Shown here piece after piece: positions 1 through 7,123 of a stretch of DNA of 11,962 nucleotides. The position numbers and the translations under genes are program-made. How positions within the stretch are numbered: the stretch's first letter is position 1; every line of letters starts with the position of its first letter. The notes beneath the pieces are model-generated. The model saw only the letters and a program-made list of their open reading frames with translations. It did no database searches and had not been told where the DNA came from. This DNA comes from Firmicutes bacterium UBA1393 (GTDB taxonomy: Bacteria; Bacillota; DTU025): the NCBI GenBank assembly GCA_002305255.1, contig DBQN01000099.1, positions 1-11,962 on the forward strand, written 5' to 3'.

Positions 1-543
1 GCACTTCTTGCTTGCCAAACAGACCTCCGAGATGATGCCCGCAAGCATCTCTGCAGTACGGACTATGCTGTTCTCAGCGAACGGGCAATTCTCCAGGGCG
101 ATTACTACCCCACGCTCCTGTGCAATGGGAGCCAGATCCCTCAGGGTAGCCAAAGCCCTGGCACGGCTTGTGCTATCCTCTTGTCCCGGCGGGTCGCCGG
201 GATATCTGGTGCCGGCGTGAAACACAACGATCCGCGCCCCTATCTTCGCCGCGAGATCGATGCATTCCGCGTACTGTCGCTTAGTCTCGTTGCGTATCCC
301 CGGATTCGGGCTGCACATGTGCAGATCGTAGGAAGGCCCGTGAACTGACACACTCATGTCGTATTCGACTAGCGTGTCGCGGAGCAGCTGCCAAGCGCCG
401 TCCTCGAGCAGTGTATCTACTCGGGCATGAGGAGGATCCAGAAAGAGTTCCGCCCTGGATACACCCAATTCATGCAAGCGGGTGAGAGCAATCTCAACGG
501 GATGACTGAGGTAGATGCTGGTGGATACCGAAACGTTGAGCAT
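1..543 (-). CDS. Sugar phosphate isomerase/epimerase-like TIM-barrel protein (AP endonuclease 2 family), 5' part only
   Basis: Reading the minus strand from an ATG at 543-541 gives 181 codons open to the window edge; the rest of the gene lies beyond position 1. The protein begins MLNVSVSTSIYLSHP and contains VHGPSYDLHMCSPNP, then IGARIVVFHAGTRYPGDPP and GVVIALENCPF. A His in an early strand, a His ending a later strand (FHAG) and a Glu in ALENC match the metal-ligand pattern of xylose isomerase-like/endonuclease IV-type barrels. This large family includes sugar isomerases, epimerases, inosose dehydratases and AP endonucleases, so the substrate cannot be assigned. An AAAGGGG ribosome binding site lies 12 bases before the ATG; a TTG one codon earlier is possible. 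The gene is divergent from the NifB-like gene and shares an 83-bp spacer with it. Family call fairly secure, role unknown. Confidence 0.8.
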   Translation of the reverse strand, partial: MLNVSVSTSIYLSHPVEIALTRLHELGVSRAELFLDPPHARVDTLLEDGAWQLLRDTLVEYDMSVSVHGPSYDLHMCSPNPGIRNETKRQYAECIDLAAKIGARIVVFHAGTRYPGDPPGQEDSTSRARALATLRDLAPIAQERGVVIALENCPFAENSIVRTAEMLAGIISEVCLASKKC

Positions 544-569
544 CAAGATAACGTGCCCCTTTCTGTTTC

Positions 570-575
570 ATTATA
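570..575 (-). promoter_or_regulatory. Possible -10 box for the divergent TIM-barrel gene
   Basis: Read on the minus strand, this is a perfect TATAAT, 26 bases before the ATG at 543. No good -35 hexamer is visible 16-18 bp further upstream (the match there is poor), so this is only a candidate core promoter. The overlapping plus-strand TATACT at 572-577 could serve the NifB-like gene in the opposite direction. Confidence 0.3.
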
Positions 576-626
576 CTGTAGACGCGATATACCAGCCAGG
601 CAATGCACAAAGGTGGTTCCAAGTCA

Positions 627-1505
627 ATGACGATAGATCTACATCCGTGTTTCTCAACTAGTGCGCATGGAAGGTCGTACAGGATTCACCTTCCCGTAGC
701 CCCCGACTGCAATCTCGATTGTGTGTTCTGCAGACGGATTTCGTGCACATGCTCGTCCCGCTGCACTCCCGGGCTATCGGAGCGGGTACTGAGCCCGGCA
801 GACGCAGCTGAGGCCTTCATCGGTATCGCGTCGGGCGTTACGGCTCCCGCTGTCGTGGCGGGGATCGCCGGGCCAGGCGATTGCCTTGCGTCGAGGCATG
901 CCGTGGAGTGCCTGGAGAGGATCCCTGAACACCTGCTAGACAGCTCTTCTCCGATTCTCAAGTGCGCCAGCACCAACGGGCTGGAGCTACCCGACAGAGT
1001 CGAGGATCTGGCACGAGCGGGGGTGGAGTTTCTCACCGTGAGCATCCATTCCACCGTCCCCTCAGTGATTTCACAGATCGTCAGAAGAATGCGAATAGAC
1101 GGCGAGTGGCTGAATGCGACGCCTGCACTTGCCGATTACCTAGTAGACAGGCAGATTCGGGGGATTGAAGCCGCTAGCCGGGCGGGGATGAACGTTAAGG
1201 TTAACATGGTGTTGATTTCAGGGGTCAATACAGACCACGCTGCAGAGGTGTCACGGGTCGCCAGAGATGCCGGAGCAATCATGATTAACCCCACCCCTGT
1301 GGTAGGGTGCGATGACATAGGACTTCCCACTCCAGACAGGCACGAGCTTGAGGCGGCGCGTGCTGCTGCCAGAGAGATCCTCCCCACGTTCGAGCTGTGC
1401 AAACACTGTCGCGCAGACGCGTGCGGAATTCCGGGCGGACAAGACGGGCTAATATGGACGGCACCGGAGGCCCAGAGTGCATCGAACCTGATACGGCGAA
1501 CATAG
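627..1505 (+). CDS. NifB-like radical SAM protein (stand-alone, no NifX domain)
   Basis: The 292-residue protein aligns along its length with the radical SAM core of NifB, the enzyme that builds the Fe-S precursor NifB-co of nitrogenase cofactors. Visible landmarks are HPCF (6-9), HLPVAPDCNLDCVFC with the CxxxCxxC [4Fe-4S]/SAM site (Cys28, 32, 35), Cys40 at the place of the family YDC cysteine, GIAGPGD (79-85), CASTNG (Cys113), KVNMVLISGVN (191-201) and the C-terminal CKHCRADACG (Cys258, 261). The cysteines at the usual extra-cluster positions are therefore all present. The family NESRPGV motif is altered to CSSRCTPGL, losing its Glu and adding cysteines at 42 and 46. ATG 627 is preferred over the in-frame ATG 603 because AAAGGTGG lies 10 bases before it. 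There are no nif genes in view, so a nitrogenase role is not supported by context. Confidence 0.85.
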   Translation: MTIDLHPCFSTSAHGRSYRIHLPVAPDCNLDCVFCRRISCTCSSRCTPGLSERVLSPADAAEAFIGIASGVTAPAVVAGIAGPGDCLASRHAVECLERIPEHLLDSSSPILKCASTNGLELPDRVEDLARAGVEFLTVSIHSTVPSVISQIVRRMRIDGEWLNATPALADYLVDRQIRGIEAASRAGMNVKVNMVLISGVNTDHAAEVSRVARDAGAIMINPTPVVGCDDIGLPTPDRHELEAARAAAREILPTFELCKHCRADACGIPGGQDGLIWTAPEAQSASNLIRRT

Positions 1506-1774
1506 ACGCTAGTCTCATTGAGCGGGCCATCACGCTGCGGACGAGGGCGATGCTCGCGGTGGACGCGTTCGGGAGGCCGGCTAGTCTAGATGAGATACGC
1601 GATGTCGCACGGAAGTATGGTCTCGTGTTGATAGAAGACTCCTGCGAGTCGCCCGGGTCGGTCCACAAAGGGGAAGGAATCCGGGGGACCTGGCCAGCCG
1701 GGTTCATGCAGGCTGTTCGAGATGAATCGGCATTCTCTGGGAAGGCAGGAGTTGCCTGCAGCACCGAGAAGTAA
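1454..1774 (+). pseudogene. Remnant of a DegT/DnrJ/EryC1/StrS-type PLP aminotransferase
   Basis: This reading frame carries a recognisable internal piece of a sugar aminotransferase. ECIEPDTANIDASLIERAIT corresponds to the family stretch around 'D(I/V)DPDTYNIDP..IE.AIT', AMLAVDAFGRPASLDEI to 'AI(I/L)PVHLFGQPADMD.I', and ARKYGLVLIEDSCESPGS to 'A.K.GL.VIEDA.QA.GA'. Family members are about 370-400 residues; here only about 105 remain. The N-terminal third is absent, and after HKGEGIRG the similarity fades just before the place where the PLP-binding lysine should be. The start region overlaps the 3' end of the NifB-like gene in another frame, and no convincing ribosome binding site is visible. 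It is best read as a decayed or recombined fragment; a small expressed protein from ATG 1454 cannot be excluded. Confidence 0.7.
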
Positions 1775-1787
1775 CACGTGACGTGCT

Positions 1788-1805
1788 CGGACAGCGCTCT
1801 GTCCG
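1788..1805. repeat. Perfect 7-bp inverted repeat upstream of the C69 peptidase gene
   Basis: CGGACAG, a CGCT loop and CTGTCCG form a perfect short hairpin between the aminotransferase remnant and the C69 peptidase gene, ending 43 bases before its ATG. No T-run follows, so it is not a typical terminator. It could be an operator, an mRNA leader stem or part of the decayed DNA. Confidence 0.4.
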
Positions 1806-1848
1806 CGACGCGCTGATCCGAGCGCGATGTGGAAAGGAGCGTCTAGAC

Positions 1849-3468
1849 ATGAAGAGCGTACAACGGGCGTATCTAGTCGGATTTCTCCTGGCTGTCTTCC
1901 TGGTCGTAGGCTCCGGAACCATTCTTGCGTGTACCGATGTGGTGGTGGGGAAGCTCGCGTCTGTCGATGGGTCGACTATCACCTCCCACACAGTGGATGA
2001 GGGCGGCGGGCCGGGAACTGGCTATGACTGCCGCATACGCGTCATCCCTGGTCAGACTTTCCCCGAGGGCAGCACAGTGCCCATCTACAAGCAGCTGTGC
2101 GACGTAGGGCCGACAACGTCTTTGATTAAGGTAGGGGAAATACCTCAGGTCAGCAAGACCTATTCCTATGTACACTCCGCATACCCGTTCATGAACGAAC
2201 ACGGGCTTACCATGGGCGAGACGACGATCTCGCAGCGGCGCGAGCTGATAGCCAGCGAATACGCCATAATGACGATCGAACAACTCTCGGCAATTGCCCT
2301 GCAGCGCTGCAAGACCGCGCGCGAAGCCATAGCCCTCATGGGCGAGCTGGCCGAGAAGTATGGGTTCCAGCCCTCGTGTGCCGACATGGGCGAGTGCCTG
2401 ACCGTGGTCGACGGCGAGGAAGCCTGGGTGTTTGAGGTATACAGTGTCGGCCCCTTCTGGTTGCCATCAAGCGGAACCCCCGGCGCCATCTGGGCAGCGC
2501 GGCGCGTACCCGATGATCACGTGTGCGTGGTCCCCAACGTGAGCCGCATCGGGGTCATCGACAAGGATAGCCCAGACTTCATCACGTGTGACGACTATAC
2601 TAGCCTCGCCGTTGAGAACGGCTGGTGGGATCCTGCTTCTGGCGAGCCCTTCAACATCACCGAGGCATACACCGCCCCCACCGGCGGCTGGTCAGCAGAG
2701 TCGATCTGGACGCGCAATCGCCTGTGGTACATATACCAACTGCTCTGCCCGTCGCAGGCATGGGACCACGACGCGCCTCTGTCATCTTACCCCTTCTCCG
2801 TGAAGCCCGAGAAGAAGGTGTCGGTGCAGGACGTCATAGCGATCCAAAGGAGCACATTCGAGGGCACCGACCGCTCGCAGCAGGATCTGCCCCAGTGGTT
2901 CGTCACAGACTCCCAGGGCAATCGCGTGAAGAGTCCCCTGGCAACGCCGCACATCAGCGACGACCTGGCACAGCTCTTGGGCCTCGAAGCCGAGCGCCCC
3001 GTAGGCGTGTACAGTTCCGCGCACGGCTGGGTGGCTCAGGTTCGCGACTTCCTGGCCGATCCCGTGCGGGCTTGTGCGTGGTTCTATATGGACAATCCCG
3101 TCACCTCGGCGCACATGCCTATCTACAATGGCGCCACCAAGTTGCCCACTTCGTGGGGCATCGCCGACAAGTACGACTACTCCCGTGACTCTGCCTACTG
3201 GGCCTTCGCCACGGTTGACCTGCTAGCGAACATGAGGTATCAAGACGCCATTCGCGACATAGATGCCGCCCGCGGCCCTCTGGAGGCGAAGTTCTTCGCC
3301 ATGCAGCCCGTAATCGAGAAGGTCGCCGGCGAACTCGCAGCCAAAGATCCCGAACTCGCGAAGAGCTTCATCACCGACTACACCGGAATGTGCCTGACCG
3401 AGGGCACTGAGTTGTACTGGGATCTCGCGGACCTGTTCTTCGACAAGTACAACAACAACAGGTTCTAG
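1849..3468 (+). CDS. Exported C69-family dipeptidase (PepD/U34-like Ntn hydrolase)
   Basis: The 539-residue protein starts with a signal peptide (MKSVQR, then a hydrophobic run to about residue 27). This leads straight into CTDVVVGKLASVDGSTITSH, the classical start of mature C69 dipeptidases, where Cys28 would be the N-terminal nucleophile. Other landmarks are NEHGLTMGETTIS (116-128), VDGEEAWVFEV (188-198), RRVPDDHVCVVPN (218-230) and a C-terminal alpha-helical part ending FFDKYNNNRF. Members cleave short peptides, usually dipeptides; export suggests action on extracellular or periplasmic peptides. The start is set by GGAAAGGAG at 1831-1839, 9 bases before ATG 1849; a GTG at 1783 in frame would only add a non-signal leader. 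The sequence TILAC could also be read as a weak lipobox. The gene stands alone between the aminotransferase remnant and its own terminator. Confidence 0.9.
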   Translation: MKSVQRAYLVGFLLAVFLVVGSGTILACTDVVVGKLASVDGSTITSHTVDEGGGPGTGYDCRIRVIPGQTFPEGSTVPIYKQLCDVGPTTSLIKVGEIPQVSKTYSYVHSAYPFMNEHGLTMGETTISQRRELIASEYAIMTIEQLSAIALQRCKTAREAIALMGELAEKYGFQPSCADMGECLTVVDGEEAWVFEVYSVGPFWLPSSGTPGAIWAARRVPDDHVCVVPNVSRIGVIDKDSPDFITCDDYTSLAVENGWWDPASGEPFNITEAYTAPTGGWSAESIWTRNRLWYIYQLLCPSQAWDHDAPLSSYPFSVKPEKKVSVQDVIAIQRSTFEGTDRSQQDLPQWFVTDSQGNRVKSPLATPHISDDLAQLLGLEAERPVGVYSSAHGWVAQVRDFLADPVRACAWFYMDNPVTSAHMPIYNGATKLPTSWGIADKYDYSRDSAYWAFATVDLLANMRYQDAIRDIDAARGPLEAKFFAMQPVIEKVAGELAAKDPELAKSFITDYTGMCLTEGTELYWDLADLFFDKYNNNRF

Positions 3469-3501
3469 GTGACTGATCACAATAGAAGAATAGAGTGAGA
3501 C

Positions 3502-3540
3502 GCCCCCGCCTGCCACAGGGAAGGCGGGGGCTTCGTTTGT
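3502..3540 (+). terminator. Intrinsic terminator of the C69 peptidase gene
   Basis: GCCCCCGCCT (3502-3511) and AGGCGGGGGC (3522-3531) form a perfect 10-bp GC stem around a 10-base loop, followed by TTCGTTTGT. It begins 33 bases after the stop codon. It also lies downstream of the convergent minus-strand GGT gene, but no T-rich tract appears on that side, so it is probably one-directional. Confidence 0.8.
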
Positions 3541-3666
3541 GTGCGGGGGGCGGCTCCGCACCATTGTCACCGACGGCGATCGTGCTGCCGTGCTGTGCAA
3601 CAGCATACGGAACTCGGGACAGTGCGAGTCCGGGGTGTGGCTGCTACAAGAGAGGTTGGGCCGTGA

Positions 3667-5322
3667 CTACCACGCTGCCGCGTAGCTGTCACGGGTAGGA
3701 TCGAGTCCGCTTACCAGAACCCCGGTTTCCGGGTCCCTCATGATCACTTCTATGGTGCCGCTCCAGCCTCTGCGCACATCGTGCCCTTTGGCCTTGAGGC
3801 CCTCAGCAACTTCATCAGGCATCTCGTTGAACACCGAGATCCTGTTGCCTTTGAATTGCTGAACGAGGTAGCGAGGCTCCTCCACTGCCTGTTGGGGCGA
3901 CATTCCGAAGTCGACGAGGTTCACGACGAACTGGAACATGGTGCCCCATATGTAGTTGCCTCCGGGAGTCCCTGCGTTTATCACCGGCTTGCCGTCTTTG
4001 AACATGAACATCGGGCAGATGTTGTTCATTGGGCGCTTGTTGGCAGCGAGGCAGTTTATGTGGTTGGGATCGAGTTCCATCCAGCCGCCGCCGTTGTTGA
4101 AGGTTGTTCCGGTGTCTCCGACCACCACGGATGTTCCCCAACCGCTGCCTGTGCTTGTGGTGTACGACACCATGTTACCCCAGCGATCGACGGTGCCGAG
4201 ATGGGTTGTGTGTGACTCCTCATATGGGATCGGGTTCCCGGCCTCAAAGTCCTTTGTTGCATGTTCCATATCGATTTTGGCCCGCTGTTCCCTGGCATAG
4301 TCCTTAGAGATCAGACCGGCCTCTGGGATCTTTACGAATCGCGGATCCGCGATGTACTTGTCACGGTCAAGTCCAGCCAGCTTGGTGGTTTCGATCATCA
4401 GATGCAGGGTCTCGGGGGTATTGTGCCCCATTGCGGCGAGGTCGTCGTTCTCTACTATGTTGAGCTGTTCGAGAAGCAGTGCTCCGCAGAACTCCCCTCC
4501 GGGCACGTAGATCTCATAGCCCCTGTAGGTTCCCACGAGGGGCCTGGTCCACTCGATCTCGTAATTAGCGAAGTCCTCGTAGGTGAATAGACCACCATTC
4601 TCCTTGTAGAAGTCCGCCATCTCCCGAGCTATGTCGCCTTTGTAGAACACGTCGGCTCCTTCAGCTGCAATCCGCTCCATCACGCTGGCAAGGTCGGGCT
4701 GCACGAATACCTCGCCCGGCTGGGGCACCCTTCCGTCAGGCAGGTACACCTTGGCTGATGTTGGTATTGCTGAAAGAAGCGTCTCCGAGCCTTCAATGGC
4801 CGAACTCAGGCTCTCCGTCATTGGGAAGCCGTTCCGTGCGTAGTCGATGGCGGGCGCCAGTACTTGGGCCAGGGTCATTGTGCCGTACTTCTTGAGTGCC
4901 TCGTCCCACGCGGCCAGTGCCGCTGGCACGTTTCCGGCCAGGTAGCCACGGCGCGCGGTTTCCGATGTGAACATGGCTACGTCCGTTGCGGCAGGCGCCG
5001 GTGCGTTTGCATTGATGCCCACGACTTCGTTCGACTCGGCGTCATAGATCAGCATCATGCCGCCGGCGGCCAAGCTACTGTACTGGGGCTCCACCACAGT
5101 GAGCACGGCCGCGGTGGCCACAGCTGCGTCGATGGCGTTGCCTCCTTGTATGAGCATTTGCAGTCCTGCCTGTGACGCTAGGGGATTAGCTGACACAACC
5201 ATGCCGTTCCGCGCGCTCACCACGGGTCGTGTTGCTCCCAGTATCGGCTGAGCACTGATCAAGCCGATGAGCAGGAGAATCACCGCAACCGTAGTCAGTC
5301 TTGTTAACCGAACAGCTCTCAT
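3667..5322 (-). CDS. Exported gamma-glutamyltransferase-family protein with altered substrate pocket (paralogue 1)
   Basis: The 551-residue protein has a signal peptide (MRAVRLTRLTTVAVILLLIG...) followed by a full-length GGT fold. HTTHLGTVD places the autocleavage and catalytic nucleophile at Thr372, giving a small subunit of 180 residues; the oxyanion pair TPGG (Gly454-455) and RPM motif are present. By alignment with E. coli GGT, the gamma-glutamyl-binding residues are replaced: Arg114 by Asn104, Asn411 by Gly392, Gln430 by Gly, Asp433 by Trp414, Ser462-463 by Asn433-434, and the PPPSSGG loop by PGGEFCGA. Ordinary glutathione or gamma-glutamyl hydrolysis is therefore doubtful. ATG 5322 is chosen because AGGAGG lies about 9 bases upstream; ATG 5343 is in frame but its extra residues span that site. 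It is divergent from the iclR operon that carries its close paralogue. Confidence 0.9.
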   Translation of the reverse strand: MRAVRLTRLTTVAVILLLIGLISAQPILGATRPVVSARNGMVVSANPLASQAGLQMLIQGGNAIDAAVATAAVLTVVEPQYSSLAAGGMMLIYDAESNEVVGINANAPAPAATDVAMFTSETARRGYLAGNVPAALAAWDEALKKYGTMTLAQVLAPAIDYARNGFPMTESLSSAIEGSETLLSAIPTSAKVYLPDGRVPQPGEVFVQPDLASVMERIAAEGADVFYKGDIAREMADFYKENGGLFTYEDFANYEIEWTRPLVGTYRGYEIYVPGGEFCGALLLEQLNIVENDDLAAMGHNTPETLHLMIETTKLAGLDRDKYIADPRFVKIPEAGLISKDYAREQRAKIDMEHATKDFEAGNPIPYEESHTTHLGTVDRWGNMVSYTTSTGSGWGTSVVVGDTGTTFNNGGGWMELDPNHINCLAANKRPMNNICPMFMFKDGKPVINAGTPGGNYIWGTMFQFVVNLVDFGMSPQQAVEEPRYLVQQFKGNRISVFNEMPDEVAEGLKAKGHDVRRGWSGTIEVIMRDPETGVLVSGLDPTRDSYAAAW

Positions 5323-5383
5323 ACGTTGATTCCTCCTCGTCATCCGTTATGGTGTCAGGTGCCTGTGGCCCACAACACACCGG

Positions 5384-5398
5384 GTTCGCCAAGCGAAC
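5384..5398. promoter_or_regulatory. Putative IclR-type operator, site 1 (near the minus-strand GGT gene)
   Basis: GTTCGCCAAGCGAAC is a perfect inverted repeat (6-bp arms, 3-base centre), with the form GTTCG-N5-CGAAC known from operators of IclR-family regulators such as PcaU/PobR. It lies 62 bp upstream of the minus-strand GGT start, in the same spacer as the iclR gene. Binding is inferred. Confidence 0.5.
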
Positions 5399-5468
5399 TC
5401 CGGTTCCCATTGTCGGTACGACACTTTCGTTATCTACTCCCATATTCCTCTCGCGATTGCATGAGGAA

Positions 5469-5487
5469 CGCCGCACCAAACGCGGCG
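5469..5487. repeat. Inverted repeat in the divergent control region
   Basis: CGCCGC (5469-5474), a 7-base spacer and GCGGCG (5482-5487) form a perfect 6-bp inverted repeat roughly midway between the two putative operators. Its role is unknown; it may be a leader hairpin of the iclR transcript or a binding site. Confidence 0.35.
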
Positions 5488-5558
5488 AATTTCGAACATC
5501 ATCATACTGAAGACCGGGAGGATATCCTGAACGGGTACCGAATAGGATGCGTAGGAAG

Positions 5559-5573
5559 CGAACCCATGGTTCG
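5559..5573. promoter_or_regulatory. Putative regulator-binding palindrome, site 2 (near the iclR gene)
   Basis: CGAACCCATGGTTCG is a perfect inverted repeat (6-bp arms, 3-base centre) built from the same GGTTCG/CGAACC half-sites as site 1 but in the opposite arrangement. It ends 47 bases before the iclR GTG start, a position suited to autoregulation. Its centre is 175 bp from that of site 1. Confidence 0.45.
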
Positions 5574-5620
5574 TTGAGCGGAGCAGAAGTAGTTGTTTGT
5601 GAAGGGACGGAACATCAAGC

Positions 5621-6445
5621 GTGCATGCTATGCCCTATGAAGACGACGGAGTTTTGACGCAAATCGATGATAGATCGAGTAAGGAACCCGAGACCCTGCA
5701 ATCTGCCGGACGCATTCTTGATGTACTGCTTTGTTTCTCCAAGACTAGGCCTGATTGGAGTTTCACAGAGCTAGTCGAGGAGCTAGGGGCGAACAAAAGC
5801 GTGGTGCGGCGGTGCCTTGTGACACTTCTGGCGAAGGGCTTCCTCAAGCAGAGTCCGGCTGACAAGCGCTACCGCTTGGGGTTGGTCTTGTTCGAGCTCG
5901 GTTCTCTGGTGCTGCCTAACGAGGAGCTAACAAGAGTAGCAACGCCGCTCATGCAGCGGCTTTCCAAGGACACGGGTTCATCGGTGTTCCTGACTATGGA
6001 GGAACAAGACCAGGCTGTGTGCGTTGCCCGGGTTGATAGCCCTAGGCCGTTGAGGGTCACTTTCGAGGTGGGGCGGAGGAGTCCGCTACATGCCGGCGCA
6101 TCTGCCAGGGTGATCCTGGCATACCTCCCTGAGGAGCGAATCAAGAGGATACTCGGTCAACAACTGCCGCGGTATACGGACAGGACCATGTCAGACCCAG
6201 AAGTACTCCTGGCGGAGTTGCGCGATACCCGTCAGAGGGGGTACGCGATAAGTACCGGTGAGTTGGATCAAGCGGTGACGGCTATTGGAGTTCCCATTAT
6301 CGGGAGAGACGGCGAGGTGATGGCTTCGTTAAGCATCAGCGGTCCAGTGCTGGACTTTCCACCGGAGAAGATTCCTGACCTGATCGAGGCCACTCGAGCC
6401 TGCGGAAATGAGATAGCGGTCCAGCTCAAGAAGAGTGAGAGCTGA
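5621..6445 (+). CDS. IclR-family transcriptional regulator
   Basis: The 274-residue protein has an N-terminal winged helix (about residues 25-90: ETLQSAGRILDVLLCFS, then FTELVEELGANKSVVRRCL as the helix-turn-helix and the RYRLGLVLFELG wing end). A C-terminal effector-binding domain follows (about 100-270), with SPLHAGASARVILAYLP, the Y-x-I-S-x-G-E-L segment (208-215) and AIGVPIIGRDGEVMASLSISGP typical of the family. It is the first gene of the plus-strand set and divergent from GGT paralogue 1, with two palindromes between, so it probably controls both directions in response to a small metabolite. The GTG start at 5621 has GGGACGG about 10 bases upstream; ATG 5630 is the alternative, with poorer spacing. 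The ligand cannot be predicted. Confidence 0.9.
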   Translation: MHAMPYEDDGVLTQIDDRSSKEPETLQSAGRILDVLLCFSKTRPDWSFTELVEELGANKSVVRRCLVTLLAKGFLKQSPADKRYRLGLVLFELGSLVLPNEELTRVATPLMQRLSKDTGSSVFLTMEEQDQAVCVARVDSPRPLRVTFEVGRRSPLHAGASARVILAYLPEERIKRILGQQLPRYTDRTMSDPEVLLAELRDTRQRGYAISTGELDQAVTAIGVPIIGRDGEVMASLSISGPVLDFPPEKIPDLIEATRACGNEIAVQLKKSES

Positions 6446-6490
6446 CTAGACTGTGCGATCAATGCGATTCTGTCGAGGAGGTAAGTTTCA

Positions 6491-7072
6491 GTGAGAATCG
6501 GTAGAGCCCACATTTTGGCGTTCCTAGTGACGACCGCGATGGTTGTCATGCTGGGGATCGGGACATGTGCCGTCGGCGCCGATGCCTCTCTACCCAGTGC
6601 GAAGCTGCCCTTGATGATCACATCGTGCGGACAGAGCCCAGATGCATTGATGATCAAGCTACTCTGCGACCAGCTCAAGATGGTTACGACTTTTGAGAAG
6701 ACCCTGCAGCCGGACGCGCTCAAGGGATATTCCACCCTCATCATTGGCATCGGGGGCAGTGTCAAGGGGCTTGGCGAGGCTGGGATTGACACCAATGAAG
6801 AGATCGACCGAATCAACCGTGTTATCCAGCAGGCGCGCCAGCAGAAGATACTGGTGCTCGCCATCCACATTGGGGGACAGCCGCGTCGCGGCGATCTGGC
6901 CGATCCTTTCATCCATGCTGCGGCGCCGAAGTCCGATCACATTATCGTGAGGAATGACGGCAACAAGGACGGCGTGTTTACAAAGATCGCTATGGATAAC
7001 AAGATTCCTATCACGACCATTGAGCAGACGATGGAGCTCAAGGATCTTATCAAGCAGATGTTCGGCATTTAG
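6491..7072 (+). CDS. Exported DUF6305-type protein of unknown function
   Basis: The 193-residue protein starts at a GTG with AGGAGGT 8 bases upstream. It has a signal peptide ending near CAVGA (about residue 30). The mature part begins LPLMITSCGQSPDALMIKLL, a SxGQSPD-type motif (45-51) that I associate with the uncharacterised DUF6305 family. A Gly-rich stretch IGIGGSVKGLGEAGID (85-100) and HIGGQPRRGDLADPF (126-140) follow. Alternating hydrophobic strands and helices (TLIIGIGG, ILVLAIHIGG, HIIVRND) suggest a Rossmann-like alpha/beta fold, but no catalytic signature is evident. It lies 45 bp after iclR and 51 bp before the DUF917 gene, so it is probably co-transcribed. It could be a periplasmic binding or accessory protein for the exported GGT; that is inference only. 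Confidence 0.65.
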   Translation: MRIGRAHILAFLVTTAMVVMLGIGTCAVGADASLPSAKLPLMITSCGQSPDALMIKLLCDQLKMVTTFEKTLQPDALKGYSTLIIGIGGSVKGLGEAGIDTNEEIDRINRVIQQARQQKILVLAIHIGGQPRRGDLADPFIHAAAPKSDHIIVRNDGNKDGVFTKIAMDNKIPITTIEQTMELKDLIKQMFGI

Positions 7073-7074
7073 GC

Positions 7075-7092
7075 GGGCCCGTTCGTGGGCCC
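7075..7092 (+). repeat. GGGCCC hairpin between the DUF6305-type and DUF917 genes
   Basis: GGGCCC, a 6-base loop and GGGCCC begin 2 bases after the upstream stop codon. No T-run follows, so complete termination is unlikely; it may stabilise or partly attenuate the operon mRNA. It covers the in-frame GTG at 7085, which argues for the downstream start at 7124. Confidence 0.35.
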
Positions 7093-7123
7093 AACCTCGG
7101 CCACGGGATATGGGGGTAATCGT

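Noticed and set aside
686..1054. Long minus-strand open frame opposite the NifB-like gene
   Set aside because: It is antisense to a well-conserved radical SAM protein, has no family motifs and no ribosome binding site; it is a shadow of GC-rich coding sequence.
1783..1848. N-terminal extension of the C69 protein from GTG 1783
   Set aside because: It would bury the signal peptide behind 22 charged residues, and it contains the strong ribosome binding site for ATG 1849.
2625..3188. 187-codon plus-strand frame inside the C69 gene
   Set aside because: The composition (Arg, His and Pro rich) is typical of a shifted frame; the C69 frame covers the same DNA with clear family motifs.
3541..3561. 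GTGCGG/CCGCAC hairpin after the terminator
   Set aside because: It has a 6-bp stem with a 9-base GC-rich loop and no T-run on either strand; it cannot be separated from chance in this composition.
5410..5438. Possible promoter for iclR (TTGTCG, 17 bp, TCTACT)
   Set aside because: Each hexamer matches the consensus at only four of six positions and it would leave a long leader; too weak to list.
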